A stretch of 64,000 nt of DNA from Pseudovibrio sp. Ad37 (GTDB lineage: Bacteria; Pseudomonadota; Alphaproteobacteria; Rhizobiales; Stappiaceae). The stretch lies in NCBI RefSeq assembly GCF_001623075.1, contig NZ_LMCF01000168.1:32678-96677 (forward strand), given 5' to 3'. The notes under the pieces were generated by a model. That model ran no database searches. It was not told the origin of the DNA and was given only the letters and a program-made list of their open reading frames with translations. Of the stretch, positions 17,254 through 26,611 are shown one piece after another (the first letter of the stretch is position 1; every line of letters starts with the position of its first letter). Position numbers and translations under genes: made by a program.

Positions 17254-17999
17254 GAGCTCGTGCTGTTCCCCGCAAAGATGGAGGACAGACCTCCCATTGA
17301 AGACGAACCAGCATCAACACTTTCAATCTCCTGCTGTTCTAGTCGATCAAGAATGCGGATTTTCCGGTCAGGAAACCGCTGCTGCAAAGTGCTCATGAGC
17401 CCCTGCGCTGCGGCCTGCACTTCACCAGCAACCCGATCACCACTCACGCGCTCCAGCACAACAGCCAGACCGCCTTGTGTTGTCATAACTTTCAGTCCGG
17501 CAAGGCCAAACCGGTTGGCATCAAGGGTCAGGCTCAAGACGCGCCCATCACTTTTGTCTGCCATGGCCTCTGTGCGCATGGCCTGTTCAATCTGGTTTGC
17601 AATCGCGCTCATCGCCTTATCGACACGTGCTTCAGTACTCGCCTGACGCACGGAGCTGAACAGCTCGGACGGATTGGAAACGGAAATACTGCGGGCTTCA
17701 GCGGGATCAGACGCGGCCAGCAACCGGGCATGGCTCAAGTCAAGCGGGTCAGTCTGTCCCTGCTCGGAACCTTCGCCCTCCTCCAGAAAAGCACCCTTTC
17801 CATGAACCGGAACAGACTTGCCTTCAGCGCTGCGCAACTGTTCCTGAAACAAGCTGACATCCTGCCGGTTCAACCCCTCGGAAAATTTGTTGCCCTGCTG
17901 CTTGCCAGACGTTTTGCCATGCTCACGAGGTTGCTTACCACGTATATTTTCAAGATTTTGCTGCTGCTCAAGTGGCTGCGAACCCTGAGAAACTTTCAT
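17250..17999 (-). CDS. sctP: T3SS needle-length/substrate-switch protein SctP (probable)
   Basis: A 249-residue protein with a hydrophilic, Gln/Lys/Glu-rich N-terminal half. The C-terminal domain (about residues 140-245) has the FliK/SctP pattern, L-S-L-T-L-D-A-N-R-F-G-L-A-G-L-K-V followed by L-A-V-V-L-E-R-V-S-G-D. This matches the substrate-specificity switch domain that contacts SctU. Its position between sctO and sctQ is the canonical sctP position. The assignment rests on position and pattern, since the family is divergent. Confidence 0.8.
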   Translation of the reverse strand: MKVSQGSQPLEQQQNLENIRGKQPREHGKTSGKQQGNKFSEGLNRQDVSLFQEQLRSAEGKSVPVHGKGAFLEEGEGSEQGQTDPLDLSHARLLAASDPAEARSISVSNPSELFSSVRQASTEARVDKAMSAIANQIEQAMRTEAMADKSDGRVLSLTLDANRFGLAGLKVMTTQGGLAVVLERVSGDRVAGEVQAAAQGLMSTLQQRFPDRKIRILDRLEQQEIESVDAGSSSMGGLSSIFAGNSTSS

Positions 18000-18475
18000 A
18001 ATTCCACTTGCCTTCGCCCGGAAAACTGCTCCTCGATCTCCTGCTCCTCCGCAGCCTCCATTAAGGCATTGGTCTCAACCCGAAGATCATCCGCAACCTT
18101 TCCATACTTATCTTTGATGCGAAGTGCTTTTTGATACTCAAGGCGGGCAGCATCCGCATTTTTAAGCGCACGATCATAAACATAGGCCGCGCGTTCCGCT
18201 GCGTCCTCCAGCTTTTTGACCGCACTTTCAAGGATCTGTGCCTGCTCTTTCACTTTATCGAGATCATCCGTTGAAATGACCTTCTTAATGATCTCCAGAT
18301 AAAGCGCATCCTGCTTGGCTGGCAGCGCGGCACGTTCATCTGCCGCAACTTGCCGCTTGTGCTCCAGCTGCTCTTTGGCACGCCGAACTTTCTCCAGCTC
18401 AGCGTTGAGCGTCCGTTGAGCTTTCTGCTCCTTAAGTGTTTTGACGAGATGAAGTTTTTTGATTTGGTTGATCAC
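17996..18475 (-). CDS. sctO: T3SS central stalk protein SctO
   Basis: A 159-residue, highly charged, almost entirely alpha-helical coiled-coil protein, equivalent to FliJ/YscO. It couples the ATPase to the export gate. It lies directly after the ATPase gene, overlapping both neighbours by four bases, in the standard N-O-P-Q order. Confidence 0.88.
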   Translation of the reverse strand: MINQIKKLHLVKTLKEQKAQRTLNAELEKVRRAKEQLEHKRQVAADERAALPAKQDALYLEIIKKVISTDDLDKVKEQAQILESAVKKLEDAAERAAYVYDRALKNADAARLEYQKALRIKDKYGKVADDLRVETNALMEAAEEQEIEEQFSGRRQVEL

Positions 18476-19848
18476 GCAACAGTGCTCTTCAATTTGCTCA
18501 AGGCCTCATCAAAGCCATTGAACTCATCAGTACGCTGCTGCAGAAATTCTTTGATCGGCTTGTTCTTAGCAATCGCCAGATCAGCCTCAGCATCAGCCCC
18601 CTTCTGGTACTCACCAATCTGCACCAGAAGCTCAACCTCTTCATATTTCGCCAGCAACGAGTTCACCTTGCCAGACATCTCTCGATGTTCAGGCGTGGTA
18701 ACCGCTGTCATCACGCGGCTCTTGGAATTCAGAATATCAATAGCAGGATAATGGTTGCCCGCTGCCAGCTTTCGCGACAGCACAATATGCCCATCCAGAA
18801 TGGAGCGGGTCTCATCCGAAACCGGCTCGTTCATATCATCGCCCTCCATCAGCACCGTATAGAACGCAGTGATCGAGCCCTTATCATTCATCCCTGCACG
18901 CTCCATCAGGCGCGGCAGCGTGGCAAAAACAGAAGGCGGGAAACCACGACGGGTCGGCGGCTCACCAACAGCAAGACCAATCTCACGCTGTGCACGCGCA
19001 AAACGGGTCACGGAATCCATCAGCAACAGCACGCGCTTCCCCTGATCGCGGAAGTACTCTGCAATCGAGGTTGCAACAAACGCCGCTTTCGAACGTTCCA
19101 GGGAACTCTTGTCAGAAGTGGCAACAACCACAACGGATTTCTTCATCCCCTCAGGCCCAAGATCATGCTCGATGAACTCGCGTACCTCTCGGCCACGTTC
19201 ACCAATCAGCGCCAGCACGGTCACATCAACAGCAGCGCCCTTCACCAGCATCGCCATCAACGTAGACTTACCACCACCAGCAGAAGCGAAAATGCCCATG
19301 CGCTGGCCTTCGCCGGTGGTCAGCATGCCATCAATGGCACGCACCCCCATTGGCAGAGGCTTGTCAATAATCCGGCGCTGCATAGGATCCGGCGGTTCCT
19401 GATTGACCGGATAATGCGTTGCAGGCGTAAACTCCCGGTCCAGCCCATCAATAAAGTTGCCCATGCCATCCAGAACCCGGCCAAGCAACCCGTCACCCAC
19501 AGGAACAGATTGCACATGCCCGGTCGGACGAACTTCGGTGTCCGGCCCTACGCCATAAAGCTCGCCAATGGGAGACAGCAGTGCTTCATCATCATGAAAC
19601 CCAACCACTTCTGCCATGAGTTTGCGACCTGTTGAGCGCGTGTAAAGCTCGGCAATTTCGCCAATCTCCACCTTTGGCACCACGGCATGGATGAGTGTAC
19701 CCACCACTTTGCGGACACGGCCCGTCAGCGGATAAGGATCAACATCAGTTGCAGCTTTGACAAGGGCACGACCAAGCCCTGACACTCCAGACCCAATTTG
19801 ATTACGACGATCTTCAACGTGTTCGGCAGGTTCAATGAGAGATGTCAT
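18472..19848 (-). CDS. sctN: T3SS ATPase SctN
   Basis: Hexameric cytoplasmic ATPase that detaches chaperones and unfolds substrates, 458 residues. The Walker A variant S-A-G-G-G-K-S-T is at residues 189-196. [15 protein letters not shown] (Walker B and arginine region) and the F1/FliI-like block [14 protein letters not shown] follow. The serine at the first Walker position is typical of T3SS/flagellar ATPases. It overlaps sctL and sctO by four bases. Confidence 0.98.
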   Translation of the reverse strand: MTSLIEPAEHVEDRRNQIGSGVSGLGRALVKAATDVDPYPLTGRVRKVVGTLIHAVVPKVEIGEIAELYTRSTGRKLMAEVVGFHDDEALLSPIGELYGVGPDTEVRPTGHVQSVPVGDGLLGRVLDGMGNFIDGLDREFTPATHYPVNQEPPDPMQRRIIDKPLPMGVRAIDGMLTTGEGQRMGIFASAGGGKSTLMAMLVKGAAVDVTVLALIGERGREVREFIEHDLGPEGMKKSVVVVATSDKSSLERSKAAFVATSIAEYFRDQGKRVLLLMDSVTRFARAQREIGLAVGEPPTRRGFPPSVFATLPRLMERAGMNDKGSITAFYTVLMEGDDMNEPVSDETRSILDGHIVLSRKLAAGNHYPAIDILNSKSRVMTAVTTPEHREMSGKVNSLLAKYEEVELLVQIGEYQKGADAEADLAIAKNKPIKEFLQQRTDEFNGFDEALSKLKSTVA

Positions 19849-20495
19849 GACACCTCCAAAGACCGCTTGGAAGGTGCCTGAGCAGACGAAGTACGACGCA
19901 GGATCTCTTCAATTTCTTCCAACCGAACCTGCAAGTTGCCATCAACGCGGCCAACAGGTGCGTCCAGTACAATGTGAGCCCCCTGCAAGTCACCATCCTC
20001 GACAATCTCAAGAAACTCGACCTGCTTGAAACCATCAGTGATCGCACCACTCATGGCCATCGCTTGGGAATACATTTCCGGAGCAACATGCAACCGCACA
20101 CGCTTTTCAGCGCGTAGTGATTTCAGCATACTGCGAGCCATCAGGCGAACGCGCTCAGCATCATCAAACTCATCCAGCAAACGACGCAACAGCGTGATGG
20201 TCACCGTGACAACATCATGCTCCACGTCACGCAAGCGCGTGTCGAGCAGTTCTTGCTCACCAAGGATGCGTTCACAGGCTTCAGATTGCGCTTTACGCAC
20301 ACCATCTTCATAGCCCTGCTTTTGCTGTTCTTCATAAACGCGCGTCGCATCCTGCAGAATTTCCTCTGCCTTGCGCTGCGCATTTGCAATGATCTGGTCA
20401 GCCGTTTCAACGGAAGCAAATTCAGCTTCCTTAATGATGTGCGTGCCTGGCGTCAGGTTTGCGCCCAGCTCTTTCAGTCTATAAATGCTCGCCAT
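19845..20495 (-). CDS. sctL: T3SS ATPase stator SctL
   Basis: A 216-residue FliH/YscL-like peripheral stator. A long N-terminal helix ([20 protein letters not shown]) and glutamate/glutamine-rich coil are followed by the C-terminal domain with V-R-L-H-V-A-P-E. It links SctN to the SctQ/SctK pods. It overlaps sctK by 22 bases and sctN by four. Confidence 0.9.
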   Translation of the reverse strand: MASIYRLKELGANLTPGTHIIKEAEFASVETADQIIANAQRKAEEILQDATRVYEEQQKQGYEDGVRKAQSEACERILGEQELLDTRLRDVEHDVVTVTITLLRRLLDEFDDAERVRLMARSMLKSLRAEKRVRLHVAPEMYSQAMAMSGAITDGFKQVEFLEIVEDGDLQGAHIVLDAPVGRVDGNLQVRLEEIEEILRRTSSAQAPSKRSLEVS

Positions 20496-21202
20496 TGTGG
20501 CAATCTCCGACGCAAATACTGGACAAAATGCTCTTGCTGCTCTGCTCGCATCACCTGCAAACGAGCGCTAAGTTTTTCGTTGAGTTCATTGGAAAAGCGA
20601 AGACGAACAAGCGGCTCAAGTTTCGCATCAACAGCACTGACGAAAGCCAAAATGCCCTCGGCACCAACAAGTGTCAGCGCCTGCAAAGCCTCTTCATCAC
20701 TTCCACTGCATAGATGATGGAATGCTTCATCATTCTCGCTTTCATAGCCAAGTGAGCTGAAGAAGAACGCCACATCGCGAATGGCAATATCAAAGACCTC
20801 TTCACCAAACAGGGCTTCCATACGCTGGCAATCATTCTTCAGCACAAGGCGCCCGATCATCTCATGAAGTCTGGCAATCGCAATGATGCGCATGACGCCG
20901 CCAAAATCTTCAGCACCCAAACTGCACAACATCAACGCGAGCCGGGCCAGTTCTGAGACTGCCAGAGTTGGCGTGACCGCCACATCAACAGCAAGCGCAG
21001 TAAGCCCAAGCTTATGCGAGACATGCGTGTTCAAAGGCCTCTGAAAATCTTCCTGCCCAGCCAGACCACGCAGCACGTTCAACTCAAGGCCAGCAGCGGT
21101 CAGGTGGTCATCATGCGCAAAGGAAAGAGGGTTCAGTAAAGACGCAGCAAGTCTGGCCTGAAGCGGCCAGACCGCGGAGTGATGTGGAGTGCCTGTCATC
21201 AT
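20474..21202 (-). CDS. sctK: T3SS sorting platform accessory SctK (probable)
   Basis: A 242-residue soluble protein between sctJ and sctL, the standard sctK position. It has the leucine/alanine-rich N-terminal part around P-L-S-F-A-H-D-D-H and the C-terminal helix ending Y-L-R-R-R-L-P-Q-W. SctK proteins link the sorting-platform pods to SctD. Similarity within this family is low, so the call is mainly positional. Confidence 0.75.
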   Translation of the reverse strand: MMTGTPHHSAVWPLQARLAASLLNPLSFAHDDHLTAAGLELNVLRGLAGQEDFQRPLNTHVSHKLGLTALAVDVAVTPTLAVSELARLALMLCSLGAEDFGGVMRIIAIARLHEMIGRLVLKNDCQRMEALFGEEVFDIAIRDVAFFFSSLGYESENDEAFHHLCSGSDEEALQALTLVGAEGILAFVSAVDAKLEPLVRLRFSNELNEKLSARLQVMRAEQQEHFVQYLRRRLPQWRAFID

Positions 21203-21217
21203 GCCAGTCCCCTGCTA

Positions 21218-22021
21218 CTAAGCAAGTTCTTCAGGCAGAAGCTCGTCGTCGTCTCCACCCTTGGCTTTTTTTCCGCCGGAGCTGATCTGCTTGAACAGCA
21301 AATAGCCAACGCCACCAATCAACAGCAGCAGCACGACGCCCACAGCGCCAAGGATCTGCCAGAACATACCGGCGTCATCACGCGCAATGCGCAAGCCCGG
21401 GAACACGGCCTCATACTCTTGCGCTGAGCGCTGTGAGATTGGCTTCAGCTCACGTGCTGGAACAAGCGCAACAGAAACGCTGGCATATTCAACACCCTCA
21501 ATCGCATTACTGACCAAGCGCTTGATCTGAGGGATCAGAAATTCAATATCAAACTCTGGGCGATGCTTGATGAAGATCGCGGCAGAAGAAGGCTTCACCT
21601 CTTCGCCAAGATCCGCTTTTTCCGGCAAAACGATGTGAACGCGGGCAGAAACAATACCATCGATTTCGGTAATGGTCTCAGCCACTTCCTCACTCAACGC
21701 GTAGATAAAGCGAATACGCTCCTCAAATGGTGAGGAGATAATGCCGGATTTCTGGAAGACCTGACCGAGCGTGTCACGCGTACGTTTCGGCAAACCATTC
21801 GCATTCAAAATTGTGACGGCACGCTGAATATCGTCGTCATCCACCTGCAAGGTGACAAGACCATCGCCCAGACCAACTTTCTGAGCAGACACACCATTTT
21901 CCAGCAGCAGGCTGAGCATGGTGTTTGCCTCCTGCTCAGAAAGGTTGGTGTAAAGATCTGTGTTGCAGGCGGCCAAACCAATCACCATGCCCACAATTGT
22001 AATAAAACGCCGAATATTCAT
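21218..22021 (-). CDS. sctJ: T3SS inner membrane ring lipoprotein SctJ
   Basis: A 267-residue ring lipoprotein. The signal sequence ends in the lipobox G-L-A-A-C with Cys19. Two ring-building domains follow, with the family sequence L-Y-T-N-L-S-E-Q-E-A-N and R-A-R-V-H-I-V-L-type block (seen as S-A-R-V-H-I-V-L-P-E). A C-terminal transmembrane helix is at about residues 222-245 (V-V-L-L-L-L-I-G-G-V-G-Y). It pairs with SctD, encoded 21 kb away at the other end of the locus. Confidence 0.97.
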   Translation of the reverse strand: MNIRRFITIVGMVIGLAACNTDLYTNLSEQEANTMLSLLLENGVSAQKVGLGDGLVTLQVDDDDIQRAVTILNANGLPKRTRDTLGQVFQKSGIISSPFEERIRFIYALSEEVAETITEIDGIVSARVHIVLPEKADLGEEVKPSSAAIFIKHRPEFDIEFLIPQIKRLVSNAIEGVEYASVSVALVPARELKPISQRSAQEYEAVFPGLRIARDDAGMFWQILGAVGVVLLLLIGGVGYLLFKQISSGGKKAKGGDDDELLPEELA

Positions 22022-22059
22022 TTAGACTTTCACTATACCTACTGAATGCGCAGTCTTAA

Positions 22060-22545
22060 TCAACGCATCAAAGCGTCCAAACCTTGCGTGGTTTTGCCTG
22101 CAATCTTCGAGCTCACATCAACCAGCAAAGAGTAGTTCGCCACTTCGATCTGCATGTTGATCAGTTTGTCAAAATGACTAAGTTGGCCACCTTCAGAAAT
22201 TGCATTGATGTTGGAACTGGTCTCAGAAAAAACACCCCTGACCTTGGCCAACCCGTCAATAACGAAGTTGCTGCCCGTCGGATTGACGGAAGCGATTTGT
22301 GTGGGTGCTGATACCGCTGCCACATTCTGGGCAGCATTAACTTGCTCCACTCCGCCAATGACCACATTGCCATTCACGATTTGCCCGGTCACTGGCGGCT
22401 GTACACCTCCAGCTGCGCTAAGCGCTGTTTGGAACTGATCCTCGAGCCCGGTAACATCGCCTGTAGAACCACCGGCTGATGGAGCTCCGCCCTGCAGCGC
22501 CTGCTGCAGTTGGGAGGTGAGTGCGCTGTCCAATACTGTTGCCAT
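22060..22545 (-). CDS. sctI: T3SS inner rod protein SctI
   Basis: A 161-residue protein. The C-terminal region (N-M-Q-I-E-V-A-N-Y-S-L-L-V-D-V-S-S-K followed by K-T-T-Q-G-L-D-A-L-M-R) matches the conserved C-terminus of the inner rod/MxiI/YscI family. The N-terminal half is Gly/Ala/Gln-rich and longer than usual. It is directly upstream of sctJ, as in Ysc systems. Confidence 0.9.
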   Translation of the reverse strand: MATVLDSALTSQLQQALQGGAPSAGGSTGDVTGLEDQFQTALSAAGGVQPPVTGQIVNGNVVIGGVEQVNAAQNVAAVSAPTQIASVNPTGSNFVIDGLAKVRGVFSETSSNINAISEGGQLSHFDKLINMQIEVANYSLLVDVSSKIAGKTTQGLDALMR

Positions 22546-22595
22546 GAATGCTCCTCACGTACTGCTGAAACTAAGGTAACCTGAGCTAAACGTCC

Positions 22596-23000
22596 TTAAC
22601 GGGACATCATCGCGCTCACTGGATTAGCAAGGTCATCTCTGGAAGACAAAGCCTGCGCAGCAATCTCGGCACACGGCGTACCAGCTGCCATCTCACAAAC
22701 TTCACTCAGGATTTCGCAGGCCGTATCAACCTCACCCTTACGAAGTAGCGCCAGTCCGCGATACGTCTGGATGGTATCTGTCGGCGGCGCATTCTCCAGA
22801 CAGAGCAAGGCCTCATCCACATTGCCGCGCGTCATCGCAGCAAGGCTCCGCCCCAGAGGTCCAGCCTCCTGGTCCGGACGCATCACCTGAAACGCTTTGA
22901 AAATGGAGTCAGCATGCTCTGCAAGACCATAAGAGACAGCAATAAAGCCGAGCTCCGCGATCACCTTTACGGTTTCGCTATCAAAATCTTCTGCGTTCAT
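22596..23000 (-). CDS. T3SS TPR-type small chaperone, SctG-like
   Basis: A 134-residue all-helical protein with TPR-like periodicity (Y-R-G-L-A-L-L-R-K-G-E-V-D-T-A). Position upstream of sctI and size fit YscG/HrpB1-type chaperones, which bind the needle subunit. However, the needle gene here is at 42534 beside another candidate co-chaperone. The role is therefore suggested, not proven. Confidence 0.6.
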   Translation of the reverse strand: MNAEDFDSETVKVIAELGFIAVSYGLAEHADSIFKAFQVMRPDQEAGPLGRSLAAMTRGNVDEALLCLENAPPTDTIQTYRGLALLRKGEVDTACEILSEVCEMAAGTPCAEIAAQALSSRDDLANPVSAMMSR

Positions 23001-23103
23001 TACACCCTCATTCCAAAGCCTGCATGCGACCCGCTACCTTCAAAGAGCAAGCCGCATACGTATTCTTGTTGTCAGTCGATCGAATAGATTTCGCTACTCA
23101 AAC

Positions 23104-24288
23104 CTAACGACCTTCCCAGCGAGTCCCCTGATGAGGTGGAACTGGTGGAGGAGTGTTACCGCCCTTCAAATTGCTCGGTTTAGGCAATGGGACTGGCTTT
23201 CCATCCGTCGTAAAGTTTTCGTAAATCGCCTGATCATCACCAAGAAGCACATCAGAATAGTCACTGCTGTTCTCTACAGCACTCTCTACCCCTGAATTTA
23301 CGTAGAGTGGCTCATTGTTCACAGCGCCGACCATCTCCCCCCACTGAGAATTCACCTGAGACTGATCGATAGTCGCGTAAGTCTCATCAAGCAGGAAGCT
23401 GCCCGACTCTTCCAACGGTCCGCCATTAAAGTTCAGCTTGTTGTAAGGGTTCTCATTATCGATGACCTGACGGTCGATGTCAGCCAACACGCGAGCAGAT
23501 TCCTTAAGCTGATTAGCGGTAAAACGCTCAACAACTGGTGCCCCCTCTTTCGTGCCAGCACCCTTATTGATTGCAGTATAGAGCTGATTGCCAAGAGCTT
23601 GTTTTCGCTGCCCTACTTCGTAACGAGGACCGGTCTGCACTTCAGCATATAGCTCTTCTTCAACCACCCCATCAGCGCCAGACAGACTGCCGCCCACACC
23701 CGACACATCGGCATAAGGAGCTCCATAGAACGAATTCGGCAAAACAAGCGAACCAACAGTATCAATAAAATGACCAGACCCACTGTTCACGGAGATCTGT
23801 TCATAGGCACTCGCATCCGACAAAGCCTCGCTAACCAGCGTATTGATCGTCGTGCTCAATTCTTTCAGAGCACTAAAACGCACGTCATTGCTGTGATATG
23901 TCGGATTGCTTTGAACCTTGTCAAAGGCCGCGGTCAGAATATCACCTGTCTTCGCCTGATGGTTTTGAAGCCCACCTTTTTCCAAACCCGCAGAGATCTC
24001 ATTCTTTGCCAACTGTGTAAAGACATGCCAGTTGTTCAGCTTTTTGTCGTGGGTTTGCAAAGCATTCCCAAACAGTTTGCCACCAGTCAGTTTGGCCAAA
24101 CTCGCCTTGGAAACCTTACTACTTCCATCCTTTGTGTCTGCGCTGTAGATGGTGTCACCATCTTTGATATCACCGCCAGTAACGCGAACCTGCGCATTCT
24201 CTTTAACGAACTCCTTGTTCGCCGGGTGATCGATCTGCGCCAAAACATCAGATAATTGGCTACTACTGGAAAAGTTAACTCCGGTCAT
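23104..24288 (-). CDS. Candidate EPIYA-like tyrosine-phosphorylated scaffold effector
   Basis: A 394-residue protein without enzymatic motifs. Residues 1-150 form a module shared with the protein at 25310-26494 (aligned L-N-N-W-H-V-F versus V-S-N-W-N-V-F, and F-S-A-L-K-E-L-S versus F-S-S-L-K-T-L-S). Residues 190-360 hold many tyrosines in acidic contexts: E-E-L-Y214-A-E-V, N-P-Y282-N-K-L, D-E-T-Y304-A-T-I-D, E-P-L-Y329-V-N-S, S-D-Y344-S-D-V and Q-A-I-Y356-E-N-F. The end is proline-rich (K-P-V-P-L-P-K-P and P-P-P-V-P-P at 364-385), like an SH3 ligand. Y-A-T-I-D is the core of the CagA EPIYA-C site, and Y-V-N/Y-E-N fit Grb2 SH2 ligands. The CesT-like chaperone at 26612 is the likely loading partner. 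Host phosphorylation is inference. Confidence 0.7.
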   Translation of the reverse strand: MTGVNFSSSSQLSDVLAQIDHPANKEFVKENAQVRVTGGDIKDGDTIYSADTKDGSSKVSKASLAKLTGGKLFGNALQTHDKKLNNWHVFTQLAKNEISAGLEKGGLQNHQAKTGDILTAAFDKVQSNPTYHSNDVRFSALKELSTTINTLVSEALSDASAYEQISVNSGSGHFIDTVGSLVLPNSFYGAPYADVSGVGGSLSGADGVVEEELYAEVQTGPRYEVGQRKQALGNQLYTAINKGAGTKEGAPVVERFTANQLKESARVLADIDRQVIDNENPYNKLNFNGGPLEESGSFLLDETYATIDQSQVNSQWGEMVGAVNNEPLYVNSGVESAVENSSDYSDVLLGDDQAIYENFTTDGKPVPLPKPSNLKGGNTPPPVPPHQGTRWEGR

Positions 24289-24539
24289 TATTGCCTCCGC
24301 ATTCCATAAGCCTCTAACGGCTCGTTACCTGTAAATTCTTGAGTTTAGAATGCACTTTTGAGACACGCAGCTGAGTGCCGTTGGTCACAGCCAACGGTAT
24401 TTCCTGCAGAAAAAGCACTAAAACACGACTTGGTTATTCCTCGTTATCTCAATAACTTAGCGTTAAGTGCCAAACAGCACAAAGGCCGATCCATTCGGAA
24501 CCAGCCTCTCAGAACTAGACAGCATGTAAGGAGCAGGAG

Positions 24540-25286
24540 TTAAGCAACTACCATCTGGCGGGCAATTGCTCTCTTCTCAAGCTCTTCCCAGACCCGTATT
24601 TGCTCATTAAAGTTGCGCATCTGATCGTTAGAGGCCGAAATACTCTCCCTATCTGCAGATCCAAACGCTTTGATCATGATTTCAGCCAGAACCTCATCAG
24701 AGATTTCTTCCTGAATGCAGCCACTTGTCCGCACGAGATACGCCAGATCAAGCTCGATCTTCTCCTCCGCTTCATCAAATATTTTCGCTGCAATGGAAAA
24801 GACCGGAGCCGATGGAAGTACGTCCATAAAGATCCTATTAATGCGCGTGAGTTCACCAAAACTCAAAGCAGCTTCTGAAAGGCCCTCTATCACCAAACGC
24901 CTGCTGAATGATCGCCATCATATACTCAAACACATCGCAATCATGCGCTTTGATCTGGTTTTCAATCAGGACTTCAAAGTCATACCAGGTCCCGGCATCT
25001 TCAACATCATGCACTTGCTGCTCAAATGCCTCTGCTTTTGCAGTCAAAACCTGCCTCTGATGCCAAGCTTTCCTACCACCTTCCAGAGAGGCTGAGAGAG
25101 ACTGAAAGCACGCGGCTTCACCAGCTTGGTTTGAAAGACGAGTTCATCTTCAGTTCGCCCCCGCACCTTTTTCAGCGGAGGAATAACAAGATCAGACTTT
25201 CGGATTTTCAGATCATGTTCACTACTGAGAAGCGCATTCAGCAGGTCGTTAAGTGTTGGCCTTGAAGGAAGAACAAGGTCAATCAT
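24540..25286 (-). pseudogene. Probable single gene split by two compensating frameshifts
   Basis: Three reading-frame pieces lie end to end. The first runs from 25286 (ATG) to 25044. The second, frame-shifted, is open from about 25147 to 24853 with no ATG/GTG start until a TTG at 25047. The third runs from about 24896 to 24540 in the same frame as the first. The full span is 747 bp, an exact multiple of three. The middle piece reads like normal helical protein before its first start codon (A-S-L-E-G-G-R-K-A-W-H-Q-R-Q-V-L-T-A-K-A), suggesting it was once fused to the first. A TC-rich stretch near 25098-25120 is a plausible slip site. The joined product of about 249 residues is helical and unrecognised. 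It sits between two effectors. Alternatives are three small overlapping genes, or sequencing errors. Confidence 0.5.
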
Positions 25287-25309
25287 AAAGCATCATTCCA
25301 GGTTTGTTG

Positions 25310-26494
25310 TTATTGTGTTGGTGCAGTTGAAGCACTGCGAACCGTGCGAATTGCATGTGAGTTTTTCGTCTGGTAATCCCGATCAAAGGACAGCACTTTA
25401 ATCCGGCGCTCTGCGACTTTGGCTTCCTGCACTTCGCGTTCAACGGCATCATCTTCAGCACCAGCAAACACATCCTCAACACGAATTTCGTGTCCGCCTT
25501 CATCCGCAATGTCACTTTCTTCACCAACCGGTGTAATCTTGGCGGCCTTCGTCTTCAGCTTGTCGCGGCTATAGGCTTTCTCGCGCACAGCTTCATCCTC
25601 ATCAGGTCCACCCGTCTCCACTTCCCCCTTCTCATCAAGCAACTCACGCGATTGCTGGAGGGATAGTTCAGTGGCTGAAGCCTCATTCATGCTGTTGAAG
25701 CTGGACTCAAACGCAGGCTGATCATCATGCGGCACCTCTGCAGGCGGCTGAACATCTTCCGTTGGACAAACACCTTCTCCGTGATGAGGAAAGTCGCCAT
25801 GCGGGCCGTCGTTACTATTCGTCGGCGATGAAGGCTGTTGCTCCAGATAATCGTCCAGATTACGCCGCCCTAAACCGGCATAAGAAAACCGGAAGTCATC
25901 ATCACTGACATATCGCATCTGATTAACCGCCAGTTGAAAGCCCAAAGACGACATCAGCAACGCGCTGGAAACACCAACAGCCGCCTTTGGTTCTTCCTTG
26001 AAGTTCTCGGGCAGAACAGTCACAGCGCCCTGGTTCTTCAAATAGGAACTCAGCGTCTTGAGGGAGGAGAACTTCAGCCCCTTTGGGTTATTCTTCTCTT
26101 CCTCATAAACAAACTGGGAAATATAGCTGACGGCCTCGTCAAACAGGTCCTGACGTTGATCCGCGGAATCTTCATAGAGGCTCTGCGCTGCCTCATTCCA
26201 CAACAACTGATAAAACACATTCCAGTTGGAGACCTTTTGCTCTGGCCGGTCTGCTTTATTCTGAAGAAAGCGAGTATGGCGCGTCACAGCGCGGCACAGT
26301 CCAAGCACTTTATCACTTAGCCCGTCCTCGTTTTCACGAGAGACTGTGGCCTTGTAAAGCACCTCACCATTTTTGCTCGCGCTTCGGGTCAGGCTCACGC
26401 GGGCATCTTGAACCGACTTGCCCGAAATAGCAGCCTCAAGGCGTGCGACTACATTGGTGTAACGATCATTTTGAGAAAAGAGGATTTCAGTCAT
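25310..26494 (-). CDS. Candidate T3SS effector sharing N-terminal module with 23104-24288
   Basis: About 394 residues from the ATG at 26494. That start is preferred over the one at 26548 because M-T-E-I-L-F-S then aligns with M-T-G-V-N-F-S of the sister protein. The first 150 residues are homologous to the sister effector's N-terminus, probably the secretion and chaperone-binding module. A short hydrophobic stretch (V-G-V-S-S-A-L-L-M-S-S-L-G-F) follows, then a Pro/Asp/Glu/Gln-rich low-complexity region and a basic C-terminus. It lacks the tyrosine-motif array. Function is unknown; the effector status is inferred from the shared module and from the chaperone encoded just upstream. Confidence 0.6.
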   Translation of the reverse strand: MTEILFSQNDRYTNVVARLEAAISGKSVQDARVSLTRSASKNGEVLYKATVSRENEDGLSDKVLGLCRAVTRHTRFLQNKADRPEQKVSNWNVFYQLLWNEAAQSLYEDSADQRQDLFDEAVSYISQFVYEEEKNNPKGLKFSSLKTLSSYLKNQGAVTVLPENFKEEPKAAVGVSSALLMSSLGFQLAVNQMRYVSDDDFRFSYAGLGRRNLDDYLEQQPSSPTNSNDGPHGDFPHHGEGVCPTEDVQPPAEVPHDDQPAFESSFNSMNEASATELSLQQSRELLDEKGEVETGGPDEDEAVREKAYSRDKLKTKAAKITPVGEESDIADEGGHEIRVEDVFAGAEDDAVEREVQEAKVAERRIKVLSFDRDYQTKNSHAIRTVRSASTAPTQ

Positions 26495-26611
26495 TGTGGC
26501 CCGCCAGATACCGACAGCCGCCAAACCACCCTCCTCAGGATCAGTCACAGAATACTGTCTTAAATTTTTGGAGAAAGAAACGTTTAAGCCCCATGGAAGG
26601 AGCTAGGATTT

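Noticed and set aside
25310..26494. EPIYA-like motifs in the second effector
   Set aside because: Its tyrosines (for example F-S-Y-A-G-L and D-D-Y-L-E-Q) lack the clustered acidic EPIYA-like contexts of the sister protein.
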